Positions 31,598 to 39,149 of a stretch of DNA of 39,149 nt are shown piece after piece (position 1 is the stretch's first letter; the number at the start of each line of letters is the position of its first letter). Origin of the DNA: Desertimonas flava (lineage in GTDB: Bacteria; Actinomycetota; Acidimicrobiia; Acidimicrobiales; Ilumatobacteraceae); contig NZ_QKYK01000042.1 in NCBI RefSeq assembly GCF_003426815.1, forward strand, positions 1 to 39,149, written 5' to 3'. A program made the position numbers and the translations under genes. The notes below the pieces were generated by a model. It searched no databases and had not been told where the DNA came from. It worked only from the letters and a program-made list of their open reading frames with translations.

Positions 31598-32446
31598 TCA
31601 GGCGATCTCCCGCTCGCCCGAACGGTGGGACGTGCGGCTCGGCCGGAACAGCTCGGCAACCGGCGCGCCGGCGAACCGTGACGACGGGGCGAACTCCGTG
31701 TGGAGGTACCCCTGGGCGTCGCGACACGACGGGCACCCGTCGGTGTGGCGATCCAGCGAGCTCTGCTGCGGCCTCGACAGCTCCGTGACCACCCGACGGG
31801 CGACCAGGTCGAGCGCCTCGTGGCACTGCGGGCTCGCGGTCGGTGGCAGGTGTGACCGGACGAACGCCACGCGCAACGCCTCCCGGGCCCGCATGGCCAT
31901 CGAGGCCACGGCGGCGGGACTGATCCCGAAGCTCGTCGAGAGCTGCCCGTAGTCGGCGCCGGCCACCGCGGTGGCCCACAACAGCTGCTGCCAGCGGGCG
32001 GGGAGCGACGTGAGCGCGTCGACCGCGATCGACGGGGTCAGGTCGTCGTCGGGCCCGGGGACCGAGTGGTCCTGCTGTGTCTCGTCGATCGGTGCGGTCG
32101 GATGTGAGCGTGTCGTGGCATTCACGGTGACCGAGCGGACGACCGTGAACAGGTAGGGACGGAACCCATGTCGCGGGCCCAAGCCCCGGCTGATGGCGTC
32201 GAGCGTCTTGCGCACCGCCTCGGCGAGCACGTCGTCTGCCAGGTCGGGCCGGCGGTGACGGCGGCAGAGCGACTCGGCGTAACGGAGCGCGTCGGCGCGG
32301 TGCCGGCGGTAGAGCTCGGCGAAGGCGTCGGGGTCGCCGGCGCGTGTCCACGCGAGCAGGGTGTCGTCATGGGCGCGCTGTCGTCGCACTCGGATGCGTC
32401 GTGGTTCGCGAGCGGGTCGCGGTGTCGGGGGGTGGTGCATGGTCAC
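31598..32446 (-). CDS. ECF sigma factor with C-terminal zinc-binding anti-sigma-like domain
   Basis: A 282-residue sigma-70 ECF protein. Region 2 is DDTLLAWTRAGDPDAFAELYRRHRADALRYAESLCRRH (about 27-64) and PYLFTVVRSVTVNATTR. Region 4 is LTSLPARWQQLLWATAVAGADYGQLSTSFGISPAAVASMAMRAREALR (about 145-192). After it, residues 205-250 carry an HxxxCxxC motif (HTDGCPSC) preceded by CHEALDL, the ZAS signature normally found in separate anti-sigma factors. So sigma and a zinc-binding regulator are fused in one chain. It starts at GTG 32446, with ATG six bases later as the alternative. No other anti-sigma gene is adjacent. Regulation may be through redox or zinc state; that is inference. Confidence 0.87.
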   Translation of the reverse strand: MTMHHPPTPRPAREPRRIRVRRQRAHDDTLLAWTRAGDPDAFAELYRRHRADALRYAESLCRRHRRPDLADDVLAEAVRKTLDAISRGLGPRHGFRPYLFTVVRSVTVNATTRSHPTAPIDETQQDHSVPGPDDDLTPSIAVDALTSLPARWQQLLWATAVAGADYGQLSTSFGISPAAVASMAMRAREALRVAFVRSHLPPTASPQCHEALDLVARRVVTELSRPQQSSLDRHTDGCPSCRDAQGYLHTEFAPSSRFAGAPVAELFRPSRTSHRSGEREIA

Positions 32447-32840
32447 CGTTCACCTCGTTCGTCGGGGGACGGAGGTGGGAAGCCGTGCCCTCACCCGCAG
32501 GTGACGCCGTTGGAGCGGGCCGGAGATCGCCAGTCCGCTCCGGGTTGCGGTCACGGTCCGCAACGGCCACCCCGTTGGCGAGCGGCTCGCGCGCCAGAGC
32601 GGTCGCGTCGTCCCTGCATCGAAGCGGTGCGCTCGAGTGTGGCTTTAGGACCGCCGCGCAGACGGGACGTGGTGACCGCGAGGGGGTGGGCGCGCGGCGA
32701 CGAGAAAACCACCCTCTCGGTTCGGTCGGTCCCACCCTGGTGGCAGTCCACTAGGGTCAGTCAGTCGCGGTGGTGCGACGAGTCGTCGGGAACGGCGTCG
32801 TGGGCATGTGGGCCGCAGTGCCCGGAACAGAGGAGATCGC
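32447..32840. other. Gene-free divergent control region
   Basis: A 394-base gap between the ECF sigma gene and the LuxR gene, which read outward. It holds two adjacent inverted repeats: GGAGCGG (32512-32518) with CCGCTCC (32535-32541), and GTTGCGG (32544-32550) with CCGCAAC (32558-32564). I find no coding frame with a believable product. I saw no clear ECF-type GGAAC...CGTC pair at the right spacing. Promoters for both genes probably lie here. Confidence 0.5.
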
Positions 32841-35405
32841 TTGGTCGGTGAGCGCGTGGGTGGAACGCGAGGATTTCGGGTGCCGCCTCCGCCGCGGCAT
32901 CCGGTCGTACGGTCTCGACTCGTCGAGCGGCTCGACAGCGTCGTCTCGACACGGCTGCTGACCCTGACCGGTCCGGCGGGATCGGGGAAGACCGCAGTCG
33001 CCGGCCAGTGGTGCCGTGACCGCGCCGCCGTGCCCGTGGCGTGGGTGACGGCGACGGGCTCGGACGTCGGCCATCTCGCGGACCGCGTCGCCGACGCGAT
33101 CGGCAACATCGGCGCCGCCGCTGAGCGGACGTCGCCGCCGGATGATCGCGTCGCACTCGATCGGCTGCGCGCAGTCGCCGCGGACACACGCCAATGCGTC
33201 GTCGTGGTCGACCTGGGGCCACACGTCCCGTCCGAACGGGAGATCATCGACGTGTTCTCAACCCTCGAGGACACTCCGGCGTGCGGGGTCCACATCCTGG
33301 GGATCGGGCGCGCACCGCTCAGCCGGGAACTGGCCGCGATGTGGCTGGACGGCAGGGTCGAACACATTGGCGCCGACGATCTCGTGCTCGACATCGGCGA
33401 GGTCGCGGACGTCGTCGGTGCGTACGCGGGTGTCGAGCTCGCCACGGACGTCGCCGCCGACCTCACGACGCGTCTCGACGGCTGGATGGCCGGCGCTGTG
33501 TTCGTCGGGCTGGCCCGGTTCCCCCGCCCCGCCGACGCCCAGACGATGGTCGCCGCGGCATGGGACGCCATCGAGTCCTATCTGCTGGGCCAGGTCGTCA
33601 ACCATCTGCCCGAGGATCTCCGCGCGTTCCTCGTCGAGACGGCGTGTGTGAGCGAGATCACCGCCGAGCTCGCCGACACGATCACCGGGCGCCACGACGG
33701 TCGGCAGCTGTTGCGCTCGGCGCGTGCCGCCGGCCTCCCGGTCGTCCACGATCGCCCCGCCCTGCGCCTCATCGCGCCGCTCCGTACGGTGCTCGACGAC
33801 ATCGCGGCGATCATCGAGCCCGCCGAGCGGGTGAAGCGGCTCCAGCTCGCCGTCGAGTGGTACCGGGCGCGTGAGATGGCGGTGGAGGTCGCCGAGTGCT
33901 ACCTGCGCCTGGGCGACTGGGAGAGCGTCATCGACTCGGTGCTGGTCAACGTCAAGTCGATCATCGAGCATCAGCAGTTCGACCGCGTGGCGGCGATCGC
34001 ATCGCGAGCGCCGGCCAATCTGATCGCCGGGAAGAACTACCGGCCGATCTCGTTGGCCGCCCTGCTGCTGTGGGACGGGCGCATCGCCGCCATGCACGAC
34101 CTCCTTCACGCCTACCAAGGATCGCTGTCGCCCGTCTGGAAGGCGATGGCCGACCTCCTACGGTCGGGCGCGACGAGCTGGGCAGGCGACCAGGGCCCGC
34201 CGATCGCCGCCGCCGGCCGAGCGCTCGAGACGTTCGAGACGCTCCTCGACGAGGATCCGCAGCGACCGGTCCGGGACGGGATCGACGTCATCGCCATGGC
34301 CGTGCTCGCCCGGGCGTCGCTCCTGCTCGCCCGGGCGTACAACGGGGATTGGCGAAGCGGCCGTGACCAGCTCGTCGATCTCCCCGCCGAGATCGACAGG
34401 CGCCTGCTCCAGGTGCATCAACTGCGCGTCCGGGGTGCGAGGGCGACGTTCCTCGCCTTTGCCGGCGAAGCCGACGGCGCCGTCGCCGAGGCTCGGACCG
34501 CGTGGGCGGCCGCCGCCCAGATCGGGCGCACGCGGCACCAGATGATGGGAGACGCCTGCTGGGCGCTCGCCGAAGGACTGCGCCTCCGGGCGGAGTTCGA
34601 CGAGGCGGACACACCGCTCGCTCTGGCGCGCGACCTGGCGATGGGCAACGGGCGGCGCAACCTGATCGCGGCCGCAGTGTCCACCCGAGCCCATCTGCTC
34701 CTGGACCTCCATCGCGTCGACGAGGCGTCAGCGGTGCTGGCGAGCCACGTCGTGGCCGATCATCGCCTCCCGGTGACGGTCGCCGGCCATCTCGCCGCGG
34801 CCAAGGCGCGCGTCGCGTTGGCCGCGTCGGCGCCGCGCCGCGCGCTCGATGCGCTGGCGGACGTCACGCCGACGTCGATGACCGCGGCCGTCGCCGTTGC
34901 TGCGCAGCTGATGCTGGGTGAGCTCGGCGCCGCTCGGCAGATCGTCGCGGACTGGCCGATCGAGGACATCGTGGCCTCACATGTCCGCCGCGCGTTGAGT
35001 GCGGCCGCCGTGGACGAGGCCGCGGCGTCGCCGCGGGCCGCACGCACTCGGTTGCTCGACGCGATGGCGTTGGCCGCCCCGCGCCGGCTCGTGCAGCCGT
35101 TCGCCGAATCCGCCCACCTCGTCAGACGCCTCGTGCGACCCACCGACGCGCGCGACGAGCGAATGCGAGCGTTCGTCGACGCCGTCTTCGTGCGGATCGG
35201 GGTCGCCGCGCCGCAGACCGATGCGCTGTCGACCCGCGAGATCGAGGTCCTCGCGCTGCTGGAGCGCGGCCTGTCGGTCCCGGCGATCGCCAAGCAGCTG
35301 TTCCTGTCGCCGAACACCGTGAAGTTCCACGTCAAGGCCATCTACCGCAAGCTCGGGGTGGGCTCTCGGGACGAGGCCGTCAGGGTGTGGGGCGGGACGG
35401 CCTAG
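32841..35405 (+). CDS. MalT-like ATPase-LuxR transcriptional regulator
   Basis: An 854-residue regulator of the STAND-LuxR type. RLVERLDSVVSTRLLTLTGPAGSGKTAVAGQW carries Walker A (GPAGSGKT, about 44-51), and QCVVVVDLG near 120 is the Walker B-like strand. The winged-helix-like region VVNHLPEDLRAFLVETACVSEITAELAD, typical of MalT-type proteins, follows near 250. A long helical repeat section comes next, and the LuxR helix-turn-helix LSTREIEVLALLERGLSVPAIAKQLFLSPNTVKFHVKAIYRKLGV ends it (about 797-841). I prefer TTG 32841 because AGGAG stands at 32831-32835; GTG 32808 is an earlier alternative. It lies immediately upstream of the large surface-protein gene and may control it. It is not a near copy of the LuxR protein at 27094. 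Confidence 0.9.
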   Translation: MVGERVGGTRGFRVPPPPRHPVVRSRLVERLDSVVSTRLLTLTGPAGSGKTAVAGQWCRDRAAVPVAWVTATGSDVGHLADRVADAIGNIGAAAERTSPPDDRVALDRLRAVAADTRQCVVVVDLGPHVPSEREIIDVFSTLEDTPACGVHILGIGRAPLSRELAAMWLDGRVEHIGADDLVLDIGEVADVVGAYAGVELATDVAADLTTRLDGWMAGAVFVGLARFPRPADAQTMVAAAWDAIESYLLGQVVNHLPEDLRAFLVETACVSEITAELADTITGRHDGRQLLRSARAAGLPVVHDRPALRLIAPLRTVLDDIAAIIEPAERVKRLQLAVEWYRAREMAVEVAECYLRLGDWESVIDSVLVNVKSIIEHQQFDRVAAIASRAPANLIAGKNYRPISLAALLLWDGRIAAMHDLLHAYQGSLSPVWKAMADLLRSGATSWAGDQGPPIAAAGRALETFETLLDEDPQRPVRDGIDVIAMAVLARASLLLARAYNGDWRSGRDQLVDLPAEIDRRLLQVHQLRVRGARATFLAFAGEADGAVAEARTAWAAAAQIGRTRHQMMGDACWALAEGLRLRAEFDEADTPLALARDLAMGNGRRNLIAAAVSTRAHLLLDLHRVDEASAVLASHVVADHRLPVTVAGHLAAAKARVALAASAPRRALDALADVTPTSMTAAVAVAAQLMLGELGAARQIVADWPIEDIVASHVRRALSAAAVDEAAASPRAARTRLLDAMALAAPRRLVQPFAESAHLVRRLVRPTDARDERMRAFVDAVFVRIGVAAPQTDALSTREIEVLALLERGLSVPAIAKQLFLSPNTVKFHVKAIYRKLGVGSRDEAVRVWGGTA

Positions 35406-35419
35406 CCGCGGCGACGAAA

Positions 35420-35460
35420 AACCCGCCGCCCGCCGACATTCGGCCGACAGCCGTCGGGTT
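35420..35460 (+). promoter_or_regulatory. Possible structured leader or terminator before the surface-protein gene
   Basis: AACCCG (35420-35425) pairs with CGGGTT (35455-35460). Inside, GCCGA (35432-35436) pairs with TCGGC (35440-35444) around CAT. The element lies 15 bases after the LuxR stop and 65 bases before the next start. It could end the LuxR message or fold in the next gene's leader. It matches no riboswitch class that I know. Confidence 0.35.
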
Positions 35461-35525
35461 GTACCGGTCGAAGAAGGCCAGGCGACCGCCGCGCTGGCCG
35501 TGGGCATCAAAGGGTTGGCAAGCAG

Positions 35526-38500
35526 ATGAAGGCTCTGTGGAAGAAGCGCGCCCCGGCGCGCCGTCGCTCCGTCGTGGCAGCCGGCTTGGCCGTCAGCGCC
35601 GTGCTGTCGGTACTCGTCATCGAACCGGTCAGCGTGTCGGCGACACCACCGCCGGACGCACCGGCGCCGCCCGACACGCCACCGCCCGATACGCCACCGC
35701 CGGACACGGCAGCGCCGCCGACGGTCACGACGGCGCCGCCCGACACCACGCCGGAGCCGACCGAACCGTCCACCACCGTCGCCGCGCCCACGACGCTGGC
35801 GCCGGAGCCGACGACGACGCCGGCGCCGAGCACGGTGCCCTCGTCGGAGCCCGAGGCGCCGACCGACACCACGCTTCCCGAGGACACGGTTCCCGAGGAC
35901 ACCACGCCGGCGGAGTCCACCACCACCACCAGCGTGCCCGACGGTCCGCAGCCGATCACCGTCGGGCCGAGCCCGTTCGCGGTCGGGGCCGACGTCGTGT
36001 CGGGCCTGCCCGGGACTCCCCAGCCGCCGAACGTCGTGTGGCACGAGGACTTCGAAGCGCCCCAAGGCACGTCGCCCATCTCCGTTGCCGACTATGCGGG
36101 CGCGGACGGGACCCGCTACGCCGCGTCGGGCGCCGATCCGGCGACCTGTGCCGGCCTGGTGCTCGGCTTCGGCGACGCCGCGCCGTCGGACGCCTGCGAC
36201 TGGTCGGGCTTCCAGACGCTCACGGACGCGCTCGGTCAGTGGGGCGGATCGGCGGCCCCGCAGACGAACCACGCCGTCACGTCACTCGGCGGCATCGCCA
36301 CCGAGTCGGTGATCCCCGTCGTCCCCGGTCACGTGTACACCATCGCCGTCGACACCGCGTTCGCCGGGTGTTCGGTGGCCCAGCCCAAGGTCGAGCTGCG
36401 CGTCGGCGGTACCGCGGTGTCCGCGGCGCCGATCGATCTGTGCGCGGCCCCCGATCTGGTGGCAGGCGACGTGGTGATGCGAACCGCGGTCGGTGACGCC
36501 CCCGTGCTCATGACCGACGACTCGACGTCGGTCAGCGTCGGCATCGTCGACGCCGCGGGCGCGATCGGCGCCCTGGACAACGTCCGCCTCATCGACGTGA
36601 CCCCGCAGCTCGACACCGAGCTCGAGGTCGCCGAGGTGGTCGATATTCCCGAGGAGCAGACCGAGTCGGGTGCGACTGCCGAAGCCGATACCGAGGCGGA
36701 TGGCGCGGTCGGCACGACCGCCGAGCTCACCTTCACGGTGACCAACACACTCGAGCTGGCGGCCAAGCCCGCCTTCTCGTTCACCACCAACCTGCCCGAC
36801 GGTCTGGTTATCGCCGACGACCCGGCAGTGGCCGGTGACTGCGCCGGCGCCGACGTGGTCGCCGAGCCCGGATCGTCGACGATCGAGCTCGCCGGCGAGC
36901 TCCAGGACGGCGTCGCCTCGTGCGAGGTGACGCTGGCCGTCGCCTCGGTCGACGCCGGCGCCTATGCCCTCGGCGCCGACGACCTCGACGACCTCGTCGG
37001 CGTCCGCCCTCCCGCAGGCGCGGCCGCCGCGGACGACATGGTGATTGCCGCCGCGGCCGACATCGGCATCTTCGCCGTGCCGGCATGGGAGTGCTCGGCA
37101 GACTCACCGGCCCTCCTGTTCCAGGGCGGGCAGATCTACCGGATCAATCTCGCCGGCGAAGAGTTCCCGATCACGCCGACCACCATGCGGGTGAACGCGG
37201 TGGGCCTCAACATCATCGACGGCGCGGTCTACGGATGGTCACCACCGAACGACCAGGTCGCCCGCGTCGGTGTCGACGGGAGCGGCGAGCTCCTCGGGGT
37301 GCCGGCCGGCATGACGGCGGCCGACATCGCCGACGGATTCGTGATCGGCGACGTCGACGACAACGGTCATCTCTGGTTGCTGTCCGGCGACGACCGGTGG
37401 TACCAGATCGATGCGATCACCAACACGCTGCTCGCCAGCGGTACTGCGCCATTGGGAGACGAGTACACGAGCGGAGCGGACTGGGTGTATCTCCCGGGGA
37501 CGAACGCGCTGTGGCGCGTCGTGTCCAACGGCGGTGCGTCGTGGCTCACCAGCTTCGATCGAACGTCTCACACCTGGACGACGCCGACGTTCCTCGGCGA
37601 CCTCGGTGGACCCGGGAGCAACAACAACACGGGGGCCGTGTTCGCCGACCCGAACGGGTTCATCTACGCCTCCTACAACAACACCGGCGAGATCTGGCGG
37701 ATTCACGTGGCGAGCTCGACGGCGGCCCGGTTCGCCTACGGTCCCTCCTCCACCGGTAACGACGGCGCTCGTTGTCCGTCGCCCGTGTTCACCGATTTCG
37801 GTGACGCCCCGGCGCCGTACCCGACGACGCTCGCCGCCGACGGCCCCCGTCACGGCATCCCCGGCTACGACCCGGCGTCGGGAACCGCCTCGCTGATGCT
37901 CGGGTCTCGCATCGACTCCGAAGCCGACGGGATCCCGACGGCCGCCGCCGACGGCGACGACACCTCCCAGGTCGACGACGAGGACGGGCCGGCCGCGGCG
38001 ATCTCCGGACTGCCCGGCCAGCCGATCACGACACGGGTGACGGTGACCAACAACAGCGGGGGCAACGCCACGGTGGCGGCGTGGCTCGACCGCGACGGCA
38101 ACGGCGCCTTCGACGACGGTCCCCCGACGACGATCGTCGTGGGGCCGGGCACGTTCCCGTACGACATCACCTTGCCGTCGGTCACCGCTGCGTCCGGGCA
38201 GACCTACGCTCGGTTCCGGGCGTTCCCGGCCAACACCCCTGCGGAGCGGATCGCTCCTGTCGGGCTGGCGGCCGGCGGTGAGGTCGAGGACCACCAGGTG
38301 CGTATCGCGTCGACGACGTTCGACAAGCAGCTCGACGACGTCGTCGCCAACGGCGACGGCACGTACGACGTCGTGTACCGGCTCACCGTCTCTCAGACGG
38401 GCGCCGCCGACACCTACACCCTGACCGACACGTTCACGTTCGGCGCCGGGGCGACGGTCTCCGGGCCCCCAGTGGTCTCGGCTCCCGGCGTGACGCTCAA

Positions 38501-39149
38501 CCCGGGGTTCAACGGCACGACCGACACGACGATCGCGTCCGACGTGCCGATCGCCGGCGGCGCCACGCACCAATACCTGGTTACGGCCACGGTGCGCCTC
38601 GACCCGGCCACCATGACGTTCCAGAGTTCCGACTGCACCATGCAGGACGGCGAGTCGGGGACCGGGCTGCGCAACGAGGCGACGATCACGTCGACGGGCG
38701 GGCGGCTCTCGGATGCGGCCTGCGAGGCGATGCCGGGGTCGCCGACGGTCGCCAAGTCGGTGACGTCGGGTCCGACGGCTGTCGGTGGCGGCGTGTACGA
38801 GGTGGTGTACACGCTCGCCGTGTCCAACGCCTCGTCCACCGCCGGGACCTACGACCTGGCCGACACGTTGCGGTTCGGTTCGCCGGTGACGGTGACCAGT
38901 GCGACGGTGGCGGCGGTGACCGGTGGAATCACGCCGAACCCAGCGTGGAACGGCCGCACGACGACGGGGATCGTGACGAACCAGGCGATCGCCCCCGGGT
39001 CGGCGGCGGGGCCGGCGGTGCACACGTACCGGGTGACGGTGCGGTTCACCGTGAACGCCGATGCGGTGACGTTCGCCAACTCCGACTGCAGCCTGACCAC
39101 CGGTGAGACGGGGACGGGTCTGTTGAACTCGTCGAGCGTCGGGGTCAAC
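35526..39149 (+). CDS. Very large secreted multi-domain surface protein; 3' end cut by window
   Basis: Open from ATG 35526 to the window edge, at least 1208 residues. The first 14 residues are basic, then a hydrophobic signal (SVVAAGLAVSAVLSVLVIEPVSVSAT). A Pro/Thr/Glu-rich stalk follows to about residue 140 (many PPDTPP and TTT runs). Next come a globular section with several Cys (about 165-360), a conserved-repeat-type immunoglobulin-like domain (FTVTNTLELAAKPAFSFTTNLPDG, about 400-500) and a propeller-like stretch (QIYRINLAGE ... YASYNNTGEIWRIHV, about 530-745). A GEVED-type domain follows (FGDAPAPYPTT at about 756, DRDGNGAFDDG, GEVEDHQV near 920). From about 933 there are two tandem repeats of about 143 residues (each with xYxVVYxLxVS ... 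SDCxxxxGExGTGLxN). Likely an adhesin or surface-layer protein. ATG lies 10 bases after GGGTTGG; no strong AGGAGG is visible. Confidence 0.88.
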   Translation, partial: MKALWKKRAPARRRSVVAAGLAVSAVLSVLVIEPVSVSATPPPDAPAPPDTPPPDTPPPDTAAPPTVTTAPPDTTPEPTEPSTTVAAPTTLAPEPTTTPAPSTVPSSEPEAPTDTTLPEDTVPEDTTPAESTTTTSVPDGPQPITVGPSPFAVGADVVSGLPGTPQPPNVVWHEDFEAPQGTSPISVADYAGADGTRYAASGADPATCAGLVLGFGDAAPSDACDWSGFQTLTDALGQWGGSAAPQTNHAVTSLGGIATESVIPVVPGHVYTIAVDTAFAGCSVAQPKVELRVGGTAVSAAPIDLCAAPDLVAGDVVMRTAVGDAPVLMTDDSTSVSVGIVDAAGAIGALDNVRLIDVTPQLDTELEVAEVVDIPEEQTESGATAEADTEADGAVGTTAELTFTVTNTLELAAKPAFSFTTNLPDGLVIADDPAVAGDCAGADVVAEPGSSTIELAGELQDGVASCEVTLAVASVDAGAYALGADDLDDLVGVRPPAGAAAADDMVIAAAADIGIFAVPAWECSADSPALLFQGGQIYRINLAGEEFPITPTTMRVNAVGLNIIDGAVYGWSPPNDQVARVGVDGSGELLGVPAGMTAADIADGFVIGDVDDNGHLWLLSGDDRWYQIDAITNTLLASGTAPLGDEYTSGADWVYLPGTNALWRVVSNGGASWLTSFDRTSHTWTTPTFLGDLGGPGSNNNTGAVFADPNGFIYASYNNTGEIWRIHVASSTAARFAYGPSSTGNDGARCPSPVFTDFGDAPAPYPTTLAADGPRHGIPGYDPASGTASLMLGSRIDSEADGIPTAAADGDDTSQVDDEDGPAAAISGLPGQPITTRVTVTNNSGGNATVAAWLDRDGNGAFDDGPPTTIVVGPGTFPYDITLPSVTAASGQTYARFRAFPANTPAERIAPVGLAAGGEVEDHQVRIASTTFDKQLDDVVANGDGTYDVVYRLTVSQTGAADTYTLTDTFTFGAGATVSGPPVVSAPGVTLNPGFNGTTDTTIASDVPIAGGATHQYLVTATVRLDPATMTFQSSDCTMQDGESGTGLRNEATITSTGGRLSDAACEAMPGSPTVAKSVTSGPTAVGGGVYEVVYTLAVSNASSTAGTYDLADTLRFGSPVTVTSATVAAVTGGITPNPAWNGRTTTGIVTNQAIAPGSAAGPAVHTYRVTVRFTVNADAVTFANSDCSLTTGETGTGLLNSSSVGVN

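Noticed and set aside
32780-32840. ECF-type promoter (GGGAAC near 32787) before the LuxR gene
   Set aside because: No CGTC-like -10 at 16-17 bases from it.
35420-35460. Known riboswitch such as cyclic di-GMP or cobalamin
   Set aside because: None of the conserved core sequences of those classes is present.
37239-39023. A 594-codon minus-strand open frame opposite the surface protein
   Set aside because: Arg/Gly/Val-rich product without domains; the sense frame is open for over 1200 codons with recognisable domains.
1-39149. tRNA, rRNA, phage or transposase genes
   Set aside because: No segment showed the expected motifs. The coding strand composition is even across the window, giving no sign of a transferred island.

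Overview
The window is high-GC DNA with many GTG starts. Its gene content includes ArsR and TetR regulators, F420/FMN-type luciferase-like oxidoreductases, many acyl-CoA enzymes, a SigG-like sigma factor with a SnoaL tail, and large ATPase-LuxR regulators. This points to an actinobacterium, and the style resembles Acidimicrobiia (Ilumatobacter-like). That placement is inference from gene content, because there is no rRNA or other marker here. I see no tRNA, rRNA, CRISPR array, prophage or insertion-sequence gene. It reads as ordinary chromosome.

Region 1 (1-7.2 kb): a secreted LysM polysaccharide deacetylase, cut by the left edge. Next comes an ArsR-type regulator divergent from a very short cytochrome P450-like protein, with an inverted repeat between them. 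A luciferase-like oxidoreductase is divergent from an acyl-CoA carboxylase carboxyltransferase. Then a minus-strand group encodes a secreted acidic protein, a SigG-like sigma factor and a small NTF2-fold protein.

Region 2 (7.3-23.5 kb): acyl-CoA metabolism. An HMG-CoA lyase homologue, whose catalytic Cys position carries Ser, and an acetoacetyl-CoA synthetase end at a 22-bp-arm palindrome. Beyond it lies what looks like one uptake and catabolic system. It comprises an acyl-CoA dehydrogenase divergent from a TetR regulator, and an operon with a Tat-type substrate-binding protein, LivH, a fused LivM-LivG and LivF. The same operon continues into a luciferase-like oxidoreductase and an acyl-CoA synthetase. 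A second acyl-CoA synthetase is divergent from a short-chain dehydrogenase and an SMP-30-type lactonase-like protein. Near-identical palindromes (TGACGTCGACGTCA type) lie in three of the control regions, which suggests one regulon for an unidentified carboxylic acid. This regulon is the main find in the window.

Region 3 (23.5-27.0 kb): a repeat-rich gap with three 49-bp tandem copies, then a membrane-anchored HtrA-like protease, a metallophosphoesterase, a coiled-coil protein and a small zinc-finger protein.

Region 4 (27.1-39.1 kb): two large ATPase-LuxR regulators, an SLC13-type permease and an ECF sigma factor with a built-in zinc-binding anti-sigma-like tail. A very large secreted multi-domain surface protein runs off the right edge.
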